Assembly (NCBI RefSeq): GCF_017592555.1
Contig: NZ_JAGFNS010000004.1
Coordinates: forward strand, 231,481-295,480
Length of the DNA stretch: 64,000 bases
From: Actinoplanes flavus
GTDB lineage: Bacteria > Actinomycetota > Actinomycetes > Mycobacteriales > Micromonosporaceae
Reading direction: 5' to 3'
Below are positions 8,437-17,572 of the stretch, piece after piece; the stretch's first letter is position 1; every line of letters begins with the position of its first letter. The notes under the pieces were generated by a model that saw only the letters and a list, made by a program, of their open reading frames with translations, had not been told where the DNA came from and made no database searches. Both the position numbers and the translations under genes were made by a program.

Positions 8437-11214
8437 GTGGAGGTCCGCCTGCTGGGTCCGGTGGAGACATGGGCGGACGGCCGGCCGGTCGAACTCGGTC
8501 CACCGCAGCGACGGCACACGCTGGTGGCCCTGGCGGTCGATGCGGGTCGCCCGGTCACCATCGACGCTCTCGCCGCCCGAGTGTGGGACGAGCCGCCACC
8601 GGCGGCGGCCCGGATTCTGCAGGTGCACATCACGCATCTTCGGCGGCTGTTGGCCTCCGCCGCGGGCACGCCACCCGCCCGCCTGCTGCGTCGCTCCAGC
8701 GGCTACCTCCTCGACATGGCGCCCGAACGAGTCGACGCCCACCGGTTCGCCGAACAGGTCCGATGCGCCCGTGGCGCCGACCCGTCCACCGCGCTGACGC
8801 TGCTACGCGCCGCCCGGGAACTGTGGCGGGCCGAGCCGCTCGGCGGGCTGAAGGGGAGCTGGGTGGAACGGACCCGGCACGCGTACCGGGAGCAGTACCT
8901 CGCCGCCACGATGGCTTGGGGGCTCGCCGAGTTGCGGGCCGGTAATCCGCTCGTGGTGATCCGGCCACTGGCTGAGCTCGCCATGGATCACCCGCTGACG
9001 GAGCCGCTGGCCGATGTCGTGATTCGGGCTTATGCCGCCGTTGACCGGCCCGCCGAGGCCTTGGCGTATTACGCCACGTTCCGCCGACGGCTCGCCGACG
9101 AGTTGGGTGCCGATCCGAGCGCGACGCTGCAGGCCCTGCACCAGGCCATTCTGCGTGGCGAACCGGTGACGCCGCGGGACACCATCGAGGTGGCAGCCAA
9201 AGCGCAGGTCACTGTCGTCGTGCCGGCCCAGCTACCGGCGGATGTTCCCGGGTTCGCCGGCCGTGCCTCGGCCCTGCGTGCCCTCGACAATGTGCTGGCG
9301 GAGACCGCGATGGCGGTCGCGGTGGTGTCCGGCACCGCCGGAGTGGGCAAGACTGCCCTTGCCGTGCACTGGGCGCATACGGTGCGGTCCCACTTTCCGG
9401 ACGGTCAGATCTTCGTGAGCCTGCGCGGCTTCGACCCCACCGGACAGGCCGTCTCCCCACAGGAGGCACTCCGCAGCCTGCTCGACGGGCTGGGTGTCGC
9501 CCCCGAGCGGGTGCCGGCCACCCTCGACGCGCAGGCCGCCCTGTACCGCAGCGTGGTGGCCGGTCGGCGGCTACTGCTGGTGCTGGACAACGCCCGCGAC
9601 GTCGAGCAGGTCCGGCCATTGCTGCCGGGCACCGCTACCGTTGTCGTCGTAGTGACCAGCCGGGCGCAACTCACCGGTCTGCTGGCCAACGGGGCGTCCG
9701 CCGTACCTCTGGGTCTGCTGTCCCGGGGGGAAGCCGAAGAACTGCTGACGAACCGGCTCGGACCAGGGGTCGTCGCCCAGCGCGACGCACTCGACCAGGT
9801 CATCATGGCCTGCGCCCGGCTGCCACTGGCGTTGAGTATCGCCGTGGCCCGGACCCGGCAGACGAACTTTCCGCTGACCGCGCTCGCCGCCGAACTCAGC
9901 GAGGCCAGTGACCGGCTGACCGCGTTGGACGTCGGCGATCCGGCCGGTGATGTCCGGACGGTGCTCTCGTGGTCGTACGCTGCCTTGAGCGAATCCGCCG
10001 CCGAATTGTTCCGGCTGCTCGGACTCGTCGTCGGACCCCACTTCGACGTCCCCGGGTTGATCAGCCTCTCCGGGTTGCCGGAGCGGGACCTTCGCAGGCC
10101 CCTGCGCGAGCTGACTCGGGCGAGCCTGGTGACCGAAGACGCTCCAGGCCGCTACAGCCAGCATGACCTGCTGCGCGAGTACGCCGCCGAACTCGCCCGC
10201 CGCGACGATTCGGAGGACGTACGCCGGTCCGCTGCCGTCCGCCTGCTCGATCACTACCTGCATACCGCGTACGCAGCGGATCGCCTGCTCAACCCGCCCC
10301 GCGAACCCATCGTCCTGCCCATGGGCCAGCCGGCAGCCGGCGTGTGCCCGGAGCGGTTCACGGACCTCGGCGACGCGATGGCTTGGTACGGCGAGCACCA
10401 CACCGTCCTGCTGGCCGCCCTACGGCACGCCGCGACGGTGGGACTCGACCGGCTCACATGGCAGCTTGCCTGGTCGATGGACACCTATTTCTCCCGGAAG
10501 GGTCAACTGCACGATCAGGTCGAGGCCTGGCAGATCGCCATCGAGTGCGCGTGCCGTCTCGGTGAACTGCCGGCCCGCGCCTACGGGCACCGTAACCTGG
10601 CTCAGGCCGACACCAGGCTCGGCCGATACGGCGAGGCGCACGGCAACCTGAGTCGCGCGCTGGAACTCTTCACGAAGGCGGGCGACCGCATCGGCCAGGC
10701 CCGCACCCAGCACCACCTCGCCTACCTGTGTGGCCAGCAGAAGCAGCCCGCGACGGCCCTCGATCATGCCCGGCAGGCCTGGGCGCTCTACGCCGGCACC
10801 GACGACCGGACAGGGCAGGCCGAGGCTCTGAACGCGATCGGGTGGTACCACGCGCTGCTCGGCGAGTTCGAACAGACTCTGACGTACTGCCGGCGGGCAC
10901 TGGAGATCTTCGAGGCGGACGGTGACCTGCACGGCGCCACCGGCGCCTGGGACAGCCTGGGGTATGCCCACCACCACCTCGGTCACCTCACCGAGGCCAT
11001 CGACTGCTACCAGCACGGCCTTACGTCGGCCCGAAGCCTGGACCACGACCTGTTCGTCGCCGAGTTGCTGGTGCACCTTGGCGAGTCCCACCTTGCGGCC
11101 GGGCAGCCCGCTGCAGCGCGCATCGCGTGGACGGAGGCGGACCGACTGCTGACAGCGCTCGACCACCCGGGCGTCGCCAGCGTCCAGGAGTCGCTGCGGC
11201 GGCTCGATGACTGA
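8437..11214 (+). CDS. SARP-type regulator with NB-ARC ATPase and TPR domains (AfsR-like)
   Basis: The 925-residue product has a winged-helix domain (about 1-90), a bacterial transcriptional activation domain (about 95-245), an NB-ARC/STAND ATPase (about 275-560; Walker A GTAGVGKTA, Walker B LLLVLDNA) and C-terminal TPR repeats (about 690-920). GTG at 8437 is favoured over an upstream start because GGGAGG ends six bases before it and the protein then begins VEVRLLGPVE, as in the family. Such proteins are ATP-dependent activators of secondary metabolism. A target is not evident; the lanthipeptide operon is close but has its own regulator. Confidence 0.9.
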   Translation: MEVRLLGPVETWADGRPVELGPPQRRHTLVALAVDAGRPVTIDALAARVWDEPPPAAARILQVHITHLRRLLASAAGTPPARLLRRSSGYLLDMAPERVDAHRFAEQVRCARGADPSTALTLLRAARELWRAEPLGGLKGSWVERTRHAYREQYLAATMAWGLAELRAGNPLVVIRPLAELAMDHPLTEPLADVVIRAYAAVDRPAEALAYYATFRRRLADELGADPSATLQALHQAILRGEPVTPRDTIEVAAKAQVTVVVPAQLPADVPGFAGRASALRALDNVLAETAMAVAVVSGTAGVGKTALAVHWAHTVRSHFPDGQIFVSLRGFDPTGQAVSPQEALRSLLDGLGVAPERVPATLDAQAALYRSVVAGRRLLLVLDNARDVEQVRPLLPGTATVVVVVTSRAQLTGLLANGASAVPLGLLSRGEAEELLTNRLGPGVVAQRDALDQVIMACARLPLALSIAVARTRQTNFPLTALAAELSEASDRLTALDVGDPAGDVRTVLSWSYAALSESAAELFRLLGLVVGPHFDVPGLISLSGLPERDLRRPLRELTRASLVTEDAPGRYSQHDLLREYAAELARRDDSEDVRRSAAVRLLDHYLHTAYAADRLLNPPREPIVLPMGQPAAGVCPERFTDLGDAMAWYGEHHTVLLAALRHAATVGLDRLTWQLAWSMDTYFSRKGQLHDQVEAWQIAIECACRLGELPARAYGHRNLAQADTRLGRYGEAHGNLSRALELFTKAGDRIGQARTQHHLAYLCGQQKQPATALDHARQAWALYAGTDDRTGQAEALNAIGWYHALLGEFEQTLTYCRRALEIFEADGDLHGATGAWDSLGYAHHHLGHLTEAIDCYQHGLTSARSLDHDLFVAELLVHLGESHLAAGQPAAARIAWTEADRLLTALDHPGVASVQESLRRLDD

Positions 11215-11237
11215 GCCGCCGCAGCCGATCGGGTGAA

Positions 11238-11369
11238 ATGACGTATTGCTCGAAAGATGCTGAGGAGCGCAAGCGCTTGGGGCTGACGCGGAAGCAGGTA
11301 CGCGCGGGCGCCGGTGCCCGGATGCGGATCATCTTCGACGGCGGCAGCGACGTCCGGCAGATCGCCTGA
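11238..11369 (+). pseudogene. Truncated small helix-turn-helix gene
   Basis: A 43-codon frame begins MTYCSKDAEERKRLGL and ends IIFDGGSDVRQIA before TGA. This resembles the first part of small actinobacterial HTH proteins, which I recall continuing after the SIR-x-A helix through a recognition helix (GxSYGxxHRLL type). That half is missing. The downstream DNA shows no matching continuation in another frame, so the break looks like a recombination junction rather than a point mutation. It marks the left edge of the rearranged segment. Family recognition is from memory and moderate. Confidence 0.4.
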
Positions 11370-11744
11370 TTCGCTGTCCCGCTTGTTCTTCGAGCGGCGG
11401 TCGGTTGGCCGTCATCACTGCCTACGCTGGACTGGTCAAACGTCCCGGCAGAGGGTCACCGCCAACGGTGACCGGGTGGTTCGCATGGTGCAACGTTCGG
11501 CCCACCACTTCCGACCAGGGAAGATAGCCGAACATCGGCGTCTTCCGTGGGCGATGTGAGGCAGATGTGGGGCACGGTTGTGTCCCACATTGCCGCGTTG
11601 TGGTGATCGTTAGGGTTCGGATCTTGAACCGCTGGTTGAGAGTCTGCTCTTGTCAAGGAGTAGCAACTTGATCAACCAAGACGATCCTGAGGTTGGCGTA
11701 CTGGGGGCGGCCTCGCAGGCTTGATGGACCAGCTCATGACGTCC
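11370..11744. other. Gene-poor junction DNA
   Basis: This stretch contains the first copy of a 65-bp repeat (11432-11497) and otherwise no credible gene. Several short frames cross it in all phases without ribosome sites. It lies between a truncated HTH gene and a copy of the 130-bp repeat, so it is best read as debris from successive insertions and deletions. Confidence 0.45.
11432..11497. repeat. 65-bp dispersed repeat, copy 1 (copy 2 at 31552-31615)
   Basis: The two copies share CTGGTCAAACGTCC at the left and GGTTCGCATGGTGCAACGT at the right, with a variable middle. In this copy the middle holds a hairpin, GGTCACCG-CCAA-CGGTGACC. Both copies sit beside a truncated gene, which suggests the end of a mobile element or a recombination site. 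Confidence 0.5.
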
Positions 11745-11875
11745 GCGGGCTCGGTGTGATGCCTTCCTGACAGATTCCTCCGATTACCGCGTCCTCGACG
11801 AGGTCATCGGGCACCCAGCGATCCGCGACGGGACGCCGGGTGCACGACTCGACGGGTTTGTCCGAGCCGGAGCCC
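11745..11875. repeat. 130-bp direct repeat, copy 1 (copy 2 at 16554-16684)
   Basis: About 131 bases match the second copy with roughly a dozen mismatches, in the same orientation 4.8 kb apart. This copy begins with only the right half of the palindrome seen intact at copy 2 and runs into the poly-G tract. No known gene or element was recognised in either reading direction. Confidence 0.7.
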
Positions 11876-11882
11876 CGGCGGT

Positions 11883-11999
<117 letters not shown>

Positions 12000-12539
12000 G
12001 CCACCGTCGACGACCTGAACACCGTCATGACCAGGATCCGGCAGCTGGCCTACGCCATCCTCGACGGCACGCTGATCCCCATCGACCGAGTAGCCGACCA
12101 GAAGCCCTACTACTCCGGCAAGCATCGCCGACACGGCGTGAACATACAGGTCATCGCCGACCCGGCCGGCCGGCTGATCTGGGTCAGTGCCGCCTTGCCC
12201 GGCTCGGCTCATGACCTGACAGCGACCCATACCCACGGCGCCATCGACGCGCTGACCAGCGCAAAGGTAATGATGTTCGCCGACAAGGCCTACCAAGGAG
12301 CCCGCGGCAGCATTCGGACCCCGTTCAAACCCCACCGCTACCGGCCGAAACTCTCCGCCTTGCAGAAGAAGGTCAACCGCGCACACGCCCGGATCCGCGC
12401 CATCGGTGAACGCGCCAACGCGACCCTCAAGACCTGGAAAGTCCTCACGAAACTACGCTGCAGCCCACACCGGGCCACCGCGATCGCGCAGGCCATCCTC
12501 GTCCTGCACCACGTCGAGAACCCGCTCTACGCAGGATGA
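12000..12539 (+). pseudogene. 5'-truncated IS5-family transposase
   Basis: From codon GCC at 12000 the frame reads ATVDDLNTVMTRIRQLAYAILDGTLIPIDRV and continues to a normal end (ENPLYAG). It contains a DDE-type core (DGTLIPIDR, LPGSAHDLTA, MFADKAYQGARG, NRAHARIRAIGERANATLK). It is clearly homologous to the minus-strand transposase at 14443-15224. The N-terminal half is missing and the poly-G/poly-C tract sits at the break. It cannot encode an active enzyme. The internal ATG at 12027 gives a 170-residue frame but is not a genuine start. Confidence 0.85.
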
Positions 12540-12576
12540 AATGGCTCACTGCTCCATCATGGTGGAGTTCGTACAA

Positions 12577-12816
12577 ATGAGGGGAAGGGTGACCGTGGTT
12601 AACGGGTCGGGGCATGAGTCGACTTGGCCGGGTCAGCGATCCAGCGATGGAGTGATGCGGGAGTACGTGGGAACGGTAGAAGCCGAAGGGCAAGAAACTG
12701 TCCACGTTAGAGTCAATGCTCTTTCACTTCAAGAGGCGTACGACCAAATTTCCGAGGAGTACAAGGACTGCATCGTATCTGTTTGGAATGAAGAGGACGC
12801 GAAAAGGCGCCGTTAA
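12577..12816 (+). CDS. Small hypothetical protein (79 aa) carried between IS remnants
   Basis: The frame encodes an acidic protein with a conserved-looking second half (REYVGTVEAEG...HVRVNALSLQEAYDQISEEY...VSVWNEEDAKRRR), resembling a compact alpha/beta fold. No family is recognised. ATG at 12577 is preceded by GGAG nine bases upstream; ATG at 12541 and GTG at 12589 are alternatives. Base composition is clearly lower in GC than neighbouring genes, a sign of transfer. It lies between the two inverted IS5 copies and was separated from its right neighbour by the IS701 insertion six bases after its stop. Confidence 0.5.
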   Translation: MRGRVTVVNGSGHESTWPGQRSSDGVMREYVGTVEAEGQETVHVRVNALSLQEAYDQISEEYKDCIVSVWNEEDAKRRR

Positions 12817-12826
12817 GAATCTCTAG

Positions 12827-14257
12827 TACTCCAGCAGGAGATCCGTTTCTACGGTTCTGTGAGGGCTTGGCGGGCGTAGTGGCTGGTTCTCGCTGTGGCT
12901 TGATGGCGGCGGCGGAAGATGGACCAGGCTATGAGGTCCGCGATGCGGCGGGCGGGCTCGATGATCAGGGCGTGAAAGAGCCGGCGGAGTTCGTTGGCGG
13001 TGATCGCGATCATGTCCTCTGCGTTGGTGGTGCTGACGGTGGCTGCGGCGGCCAGGAACGCGTGAGCGGCGATGACCAGGGTGGTCCAGCGGTGCCAGGC
13101 TCGCCAGCGGCGATGTTGATGCTGGTCGAGGCCGAGACCGGTCTTCGCGGCCTGGAACGACTCCTCGACTCGCCACCGAGATCCAGCGACAGTGACCAGC
13201 TGTTGCAACGGGACGGGTTGCGGTGACCAGCATCGGTAGAACGCCAGTTCACCGGTGCTGCGGGTGCGGCGGATCAGCAGCCAGTGGTGTCCGGCGTGCT
13301 GGTCGGCGGCCAGCGGCAGGGTGATGAACGCCCAGTCGTAGTAGCGGTGGCCTTTGGCACCGTCACCTGCGGAGATCCGCTGCCATGCGTGTTTGGGGAG
13401 TCCGGCTGCGATCTGGTCGGCACGGTGTTTGCCGAGGCCGGTCGGCACGTGGTGCGAGCAGGCGACCGCGAGGACGTAGCCCAGGCGGCGGCCGCGTAAT
13501 GCGGCGGCCAGGTGTGGGTCACCGCCGTAGGCTTCGTCGCCGGCGACCCACCGACACGGCAGCCCGCCGGCGAGGGCGGTGTCGATCAGGCGGCGCGCCA
13601 GCTGCGGTTTGGTGGCGAAGGTGACGGTTTCGGGCACGCCTGCCTCCGCCCGCCGGCCGGGGTCCTCTGCCCAGGATCTCGGCAGGTAGAGGGCAACGTC
13701 GACCAGGGTGTGCCCGAGCGGGGAGGCATACGACAGGTGCACCGCGAGCTGGCAGTTCTCGATCTTCCCGGCGGTGCCGGAGTACTGGCGTTGCACGCCG
13801 ACGGTCCGGGTGCCCTTCTTCAGATCGCCGGTCTCGTCGACGACCAGGATCGCGTCCGGATGGCCGAGGTGGGCCGTCACGAAGTCGCGGACATCGGCTC
13901 GGACGAGCGTGTCGTCCCAGCTGGCACGGCCGATCAGGTCCTGCATGCCGCCGGGCCCGTCGTCGCCTGCGTGTTCGGCGATCGTCCAGCAGTTCTTGGC
14001 CGGCAGCGGCGCGAGCAGCCCGGCCACGAAGTCCCGGACCCGGCGCCGTGGTTCCGGCCGGGTGAAGCGTGCCCCGATCGTGTCCATCAGCTCGCTGAAC
14101 AGCTCAGACCATCGCTGAGCGTCTACTCTGTAGGCGGCAGCCACCGCCGCAGTTTCGGTAGTCCACACAAACCACTGAGACTTGGCGGTGGCTGCTTGCT
14201 GTCCACGGACAAAACCGCACCGTCACTGCAGGTCAGAACGGATCTCCTGCTGGAGTA
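12827..14257 (-). mobile_element. IS701-family insertion sequence, structurally intact
   Basis: The element is 1431 bp with perfect 21-bp terminal inverted repeats (12827-12847 and 14237-14257, beginning TACTCCAGCAGG). It is flanked by CTAG at 12823-12826 and 14258-14261. CTAG fits the YTAR target and 4-bp duplication typical of IS701 elements. One transposase gene fills the element. Intact ends and target duplication suggest a fairly recent insertion into DNA already carrying the IS5 remnants. Confidence 0.92.
12849..14168 (-). CDS. IS701-family transposase
   Basis: This 439-residue DDE transposase has an N-terminal region with RRRVRDFVAGLLAPL and GPGGMQDLIGRASWDD. The catalytic core follows with AILVVDETGDLKKGTRTVGVQRQYSG, VAGDEAYG and SRWRVEESFQAAK, the usual positions of the DDE acidic residues in IS701 proteins. 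No frameshift or stop interrupts it. GTG at 14168 is used; no strong ribosome site is visible. The stop lies just inside the left inverted repeat. Confidence 0.92.
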   Translation of the reverse strand: MWTTETAAVAAAYRVDAQRWSELFSELMDTIGARFTRPEPRRRVRDFVAGLLAPLPAKNCWTIAEHAGDDGPGGMQDLIGRASWDDTLVRADVRDFVTAHLGHPDAILVVDETGDLKKGTRTVGVQRQYSGTAGKIENCQLAVHLSYASPLGHTLVDVALYLPRSWAEDPGRRAEAGVPETVTFATKPQLARRLIDTALAGGLPCRWVAGDEAYGGDPHLAAALRGRRLGYVLAVACSHHVPTGLGKHRADQIAAGLPKHAWQRISAGDGAKGHRYYDWAFITLPLAADQHAGHHWLLIRRTRSTGELAFYRCWSPQPVPLQQLVTVAGSRWRVEESFQAAKTGLGLDQHQHRRWRAWHRWTTLVIAAHAFLAAAATVSTTNAEDMIAITANELRRLFHALIIEPARRIADLIAWSIFRRRHQATARTSHYARQALTEP

Positions 14258-14442
14258 CTAGTTGGCGGCAAAGGTGCGGGCGCCCTCAGCAAACTTGGCC
14301 GGGCGGGTGGAGGTGCCGCTAGCCGGGCAGGCACAGGTGCCGCTGCACGCGTCCGCGACTTGGTTCCTGAAGAAGGTTTTGACCCGGATGCACTGGATGG
14401 CATAGAAAGAGGGTACTTTCTTCCTCCAAGATGGAGGCCTTT

Positions 14443-15224
14443 TCATCCTGCGTAGCGGTTGGCTTCGACGTGGTGCAGAACGAGGATGGTCTGCACGATC
14501 GCGGTGGCGCGGCGCGGGCAGCAGCGAAGCTTGGCTAGGACTTCCAGGTCTTGAGCGTGGCGATCGCGCGCTCGCCGCGGGCGCGGATCTTCGCGTGAGC
14601 CCGGTTCACGGCCTTCTGCCGGCGTGACAGCTTCGGCCGGAAGCGGCGCCGTTTGAATGGGGTGCGCACGCTGCCGCGGGCGCCCTGATGGCCCTTGTCG
14701 GCGAAGGTCATCACGTCGGCGCTGGTCAGCGCGTCGATGATGCCATGGGTGCGGGCGGCGGTCAGGTCATGCGTCGCGCCAGGAAGCGCGGACGAGGCCC
14801 AGACGAGTCGTCCGGGGGCATCGGCGATGACCTGCACGTTCACGCCGTGGCGTTTGTGCTTGCCGGAGTAGTACGGCTTCTGGTCGGCGACTCGGTTGAT
14901 CGGGATCAGCGTGCCGTCCAGGATCGCGTAGGCCAAGGTGCGGATGCGTCGCATGGCGGTGTCCAGATCCTCGGTCACGGCGCTGAGCAGGGCTATCGCT
15001 TCTGGGACATAGCGCCAGGCGGTCGCGATGCCGATCTCGAAGCCGGCGGCGAGGCGGGTGTAGGTGTCGCCGTTGCGCAGGTGGGCCAGAGCGAGCAGGG
15101 CCTGGCGTCCGGGGTCGAGTCGCCGCCATCGGGATCTGCGCTGCTGGCGGTGGCTGCGGATGCGATCGGCGAGGTGGTTCAGGGTCCGACTGGACAACGC
15201 GATCGTGGACGGGTAGGACAGCAT
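14443..15224 (-). pseudogene. Frameshifted IS5-family transposase
   Basis: Translation from ATG 15224 begins MLSYPSTIALSSRTLNHL and matches the plus-strand remnant at 12000-12539. At 14535-14550 the frame ends early (TLKTWKS-stop). The other copy has GGAAAGTCCT where this one has GGAAGTCCT, so one A is missing. Restoring it gives a continuous frame to TGA at 14443-14445 (HHVEANRYAGstop). The last 30 or so residues are lost. This copy is inverted relative to the other, with both 3' ends facing the cargo between them. Confidence 0.85.
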
Positions 15225-15360
15225 GGCGAGGCTCCCGGTCGGGGCATCGGGTCTTGGTCGATTTGCTGTCCTACCTGGAGCCTCGCCCTCATCGATCAGC
15301 GCCCCCTGCCGACCCGCGCTGACCTGCAAGATCAGGTTGGAAAAGGCTCGCTGTACGGGA

Positions 15361-15675
15361 CTACCGGCCGATGCTCTCGATCACGGCGAGGGCATCTCTC
15401 CCCAACTGGGCCGACTCGTCGTCCCCGAGTTCCTCGTAGATCGGGATACCGTTGCGGGCCTCATCGGCAGCGAACGTCCATTCGGCCACGGTCAGTCGGA
15501 TCGAGATCACCTGGTCCATGGGAGGCCATGCACCGTTGACCCAAGGTACTTGATCCCAGCCGGCCTGGCGGATCCGCTGACCCACCTCGACCGCTGCCTC
15601 GTAACCGTTCTCGGCCGCCGATGAGATGACATTGTCGATTCCCGCGTCGATGCCAGCCCAGATCCGCGCTGGCAT
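15361..15675 (-). CDS. Hypothetical protein (about 104 aa), possible immunity protein
   Basis: No family is recognised. The predicted product is soluble and acidic, with PARIWAGIDAGIDNVIS near the start and YEELGDDESAQLGRDALAVIESIGR at the end. The start is uncertain: ATG 15675 has a weak upstream site, and an in-frame TTG at 15738 would add 21 residues. It is the last of three minus-strand genes, two of them SUKH-like, which suggests a contact-dependent toxin immunity array. That role is inferred only from the neighbours. Confidence 0.45.
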   Translation of the reverse strand: MPARIWAGIDAGIDNVISSAAENGYEAAVEVGQRIRQAGWDQVPWVNGAWPPMDQVISIRLTVAEWTFAADEARNGIPIYEELGDDESAQLGRDALAVIESIGR

Positions 15676-15979
15676 GTCCAGCGTCACCAGGTCGTCATTT
15701 CGTGCCTCCACGAAACAATCGTCTCGTACCCGCCTCAAGGAGATCGTTGCGGGTCCGGGTGGCGGCCGTTGGATCCCGCACCCCCGATCAGGACGTGACT
15801 ACGCGACCAGCTCAGCGAGCCCCGCAGGCGTCCGCCCGACGTCCTCTTCTAGCCGCGGAAAATGCGTTCGGGTCCGGCTCTGTCCGCACCGTGCTCGCTC
15901 GGCCAGCACTCGCCCTGGCCACCTCCGGTGACGTAGGGCTGGTTCACGGCGGCGCCGGAGGGGTGAACGTGAATCTGAC

Positions 15980-16507
15980 TCAGGTCAGCGCGCCGTCGTC
16001 GAAGAAGGGACCGTTGCAGGTCTCCTCGACGAACTCCTCCAGTTCCTTGAGCAGCCTCTCGGCATCCGCAAGGATGGCCTCGCTGGAACGCGGCTCGCCG
16101 GGTGCAAGAGCGACGAGTTCGGGGATCGGTTGAGGCTCACGATCCAGGCCGGCGACCGGCTCCAGTGGCCCGACCCCGTTGGCCAGCAGCCGCAGGTAGT
16201 CGCTGAGGCTCTGGGCGAGTACGGCCATTTGGCCCTCAGAGCCGAGGAATACGACCGGCTGAGACTCGATCGGTGTGTCCGGGTTCCGCAGCCAGATGGC
16301 CGCCTGACCGCCGGAGCCGTCCTGGCCGAAGACCCGCAGAGGCGGCTCGCCGGCGTCTTCGTTATCGGTCCACGCCCGCCACCAGTCCGTGATCTCCTCG
16401 GCTGAGTCGAACTCATCAAGCGGCTCGAAATCATGCCCTTCGTGATCGACGGCGAAGGGCGCGTTGAGGGCTGCGGTCAGCAGTGCTGGAAATTTCTGAT
16501 CGAACAC
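15980..16507 (-). CDS. SUKH/SMI1-KNR4-like protein, probable immunity protein
   Basis: The 175-residue acidic protein starts at GTG 16507. Its centre (VFGQDGSGGQAAIWLRN ... PVVFLGSEGQMAVLAQSLSDYLRLLANG) follows the SUKH pattern of a glycine-rich strand, a strand with an acidic turn and a terminal DYL helix. SUKH proteins neutralise nuclease toxins delivered between cells. No toxin gene is present. A 39-bp palindrome lies just upstream, so this gene may be transcribed separately from the SUKH-3 gene. Confidence 0.55.
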   Translation of the reverse strand: MFDQKFPALLTAALNAPFAVDHEGHDFEPLDEFDSAEEITDWWRAWTDNEDAGEPPLRVFGQDGSGGQAAIWLRNPDTPIESQPVVFLGSEGQMAVLAQSLSDYLRLLANGVGPLEPVAGLDREPQPIPELVALAPGEPRSSEAILADAERLLKELEEFVEETCNGPFFDDGALT

Positions 16508-16524
16508 GGCCGCAGCCTAAGCTG

Positions 16525-16563
16525 CCGAGCCCGCCGGGTGTCGATGACACCCGGCGGGCTCGG
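16525..16563. terminator. 39-bp perfect palindrome (18-bp stem, GAT loop)
   Basis: Arms 16525-16542 and 16546-16563 pair completely. The structure sits between the SUKH-3 gene (stop at 16613) and the start of the next minus-strand gene at 16507. A terminator is most likely, although no T run follows. Its right arm is the beginning of the 130-bp direct repeat. Confidence 0.6.
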
Positions 16564-16684
16564 TGTGATGCCGTACTGACAGATTCCTCGGATAGCCGCG
16601 TCCTCGACGAGGTCATCGGGCACCCGGCGATCCGCGCCGGGACGCCGTTCGCACGACTCGACGGGTTTGTCCGAGCCGAAGCCT
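16554..16684. repeat. 130-bp direct repeat, copy 2 (copy 1 at 11745-11875)
   Basis: This copy overlaps the right arm of a perfect palindrome and the last 23 codons of the SUKH-3 gene. Because the same sequence occurs elsewhere next to unrelated DNA, the C-terminal tail of the SUKH-3 protein (LRLGQTRRVVRTASRRGSPGAR) is probably supplied by the repeat. Confidence 0.7.
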
Positions 16685-17179
16685 CTCGGCCTTACCCGGC
16701 CGGGGGTTCAGCGGCGCGAAGTCCTCGAGAAGCGGCTGCGGCGTCCCCTGTGCGAGCGTTACCAGCGCCTCCGGCATCGGGCCGTAACCGGCGATGCTCT
16801 CGCCAACGTGATAGAGCTCGCCGGTCTCGTCGATGGCCAGCACGAAAGGGTGCCCGGTGATGAAGGCACCCACCGGGAACAGGGATCGCCCGAGATCGGC
16901 GCCCCAGTCCGCGAGCCGCCCGCCGTCACCCTCACCGTGCAGGGGATCGAACTCGAACGCCATGACGGACCGCTCGGCCAACTGCCCGCCGATCCGCACC
17001 CGGAGTCCACCGAACTCACCGAGGAACTCCTCGGCGGCCCGGTGCATCACGTATTCGTCACCGAGATCGGTGCGCCATGACTCGACGTCGACCTTCCGTC
17101 CGGGACGCCATCCGGCCCGGAGGAGGATCTCGGCGACCTTGGCGGGAAAACGATCAGCCGGTTCGATCCCCTCAGGCAT
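16613..17179 (-). CDS. SUKH-3-type immunity protein with repeat-derived C-terminus
   Basis: The 188-residue product matches the SUKH-3 pattern: RFPAKVAEILLRAGWRPGRKV, an H-RAAEEFLGEFGGLRVRI helix, then PVGAFITGHPFVLAIDETGELYHVGESI. Such proteins protect against polymorphic toxins. ATG 17179 has AAGGGG seven bases upstream. The natural domain appears to end near PLNPRPG. The remaining basic residues are encoded inside the 130-bp repeat, so the original 3' end was probably replaced by recombination. Function may be retained because the core is intact. Confidence 0.75.
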   Translation of the reverse strand: MPEGIEPADRFPAKVAEILLRAGWRPGRKVDVESWRTDLGDEYVMHRAAEEFLGEFGGLRVRIGGQLAERSVMAFEFDPLHGEGDGGRLADWGADLGRSLFPVGAFITGHPFVLAIDETGELYHVGESIAGYGPMPEALVTLAQGTPQPLLEDFAPLNPRPGKAERLRLGQTRRVVRTASRRGSPGAR

Positions 17180-17572
17180 CACATCCCCTTGTTCTCGCGG
17201 ATGCTCCACGAAAATACGGAACCATATCGACAAAAATAAACATTTCGGACAAGTGCCCAAGGGTCGGGCCGCCACCGGTCCTCGGCACCGGGCGACACGA
17301 GACCTTCGAAGAGTCGACCCGACCTTTTCGTCGCCTTGCCGAAGCGCGGCCTCGGGCTCTTCCCGTTCATCGTCGGGTTCCTTGCTCCGGCGCCGGATGT
17401 AGTCGGGTCGCTCCGCCTCAACCGGTTACGGCCAGGGCGGGTGGTCCGGTCGCTCCGTGGTGCTTCGGCTCGGCCAGGTTGGTGGCGGATCAGCTTGGGT
17501 CAGCGGCCAGGCGCGGGGGTCGTCGCCGGGCCGCGCCTGCCGGACCTGATGGATATCGTCGTGCCGTTGCGG
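17180..17572. other. Intergenic region with AT-rich promoter-like segment
   Basis: No credible gene is seen in these 393 bases. Bases 17205-17250 are strikingly AT-rich (runs such as AAAATACGG and CAAAAATAAAC) for this genome and lie just upstream of the SUKH-3 gene. They probably hold its promoter and may derive from transferred DNA. Confidence 0.45.

Noticed and set aside
14258..14446. 62-codon minus-strand Cys-containing frame (MKRPPSWRKK...) between IS701 and the IS5 remnant
   Set aside because: Its ATG overlaps the end of the transposase frame, no ribosome site is visible, and the stop lies in the IS701 target site; chance frame is likelier.
15211..15290. Inverted repeat GCGAGGCTCC ... 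GGAGCCTCGC around the IS5 transposase start, considered as IS terminal repeats
   Set aside because: The arms lie only about 45 bases apart at one end of the element, so they cannot be the two IS ends; possibly a local hairpin.
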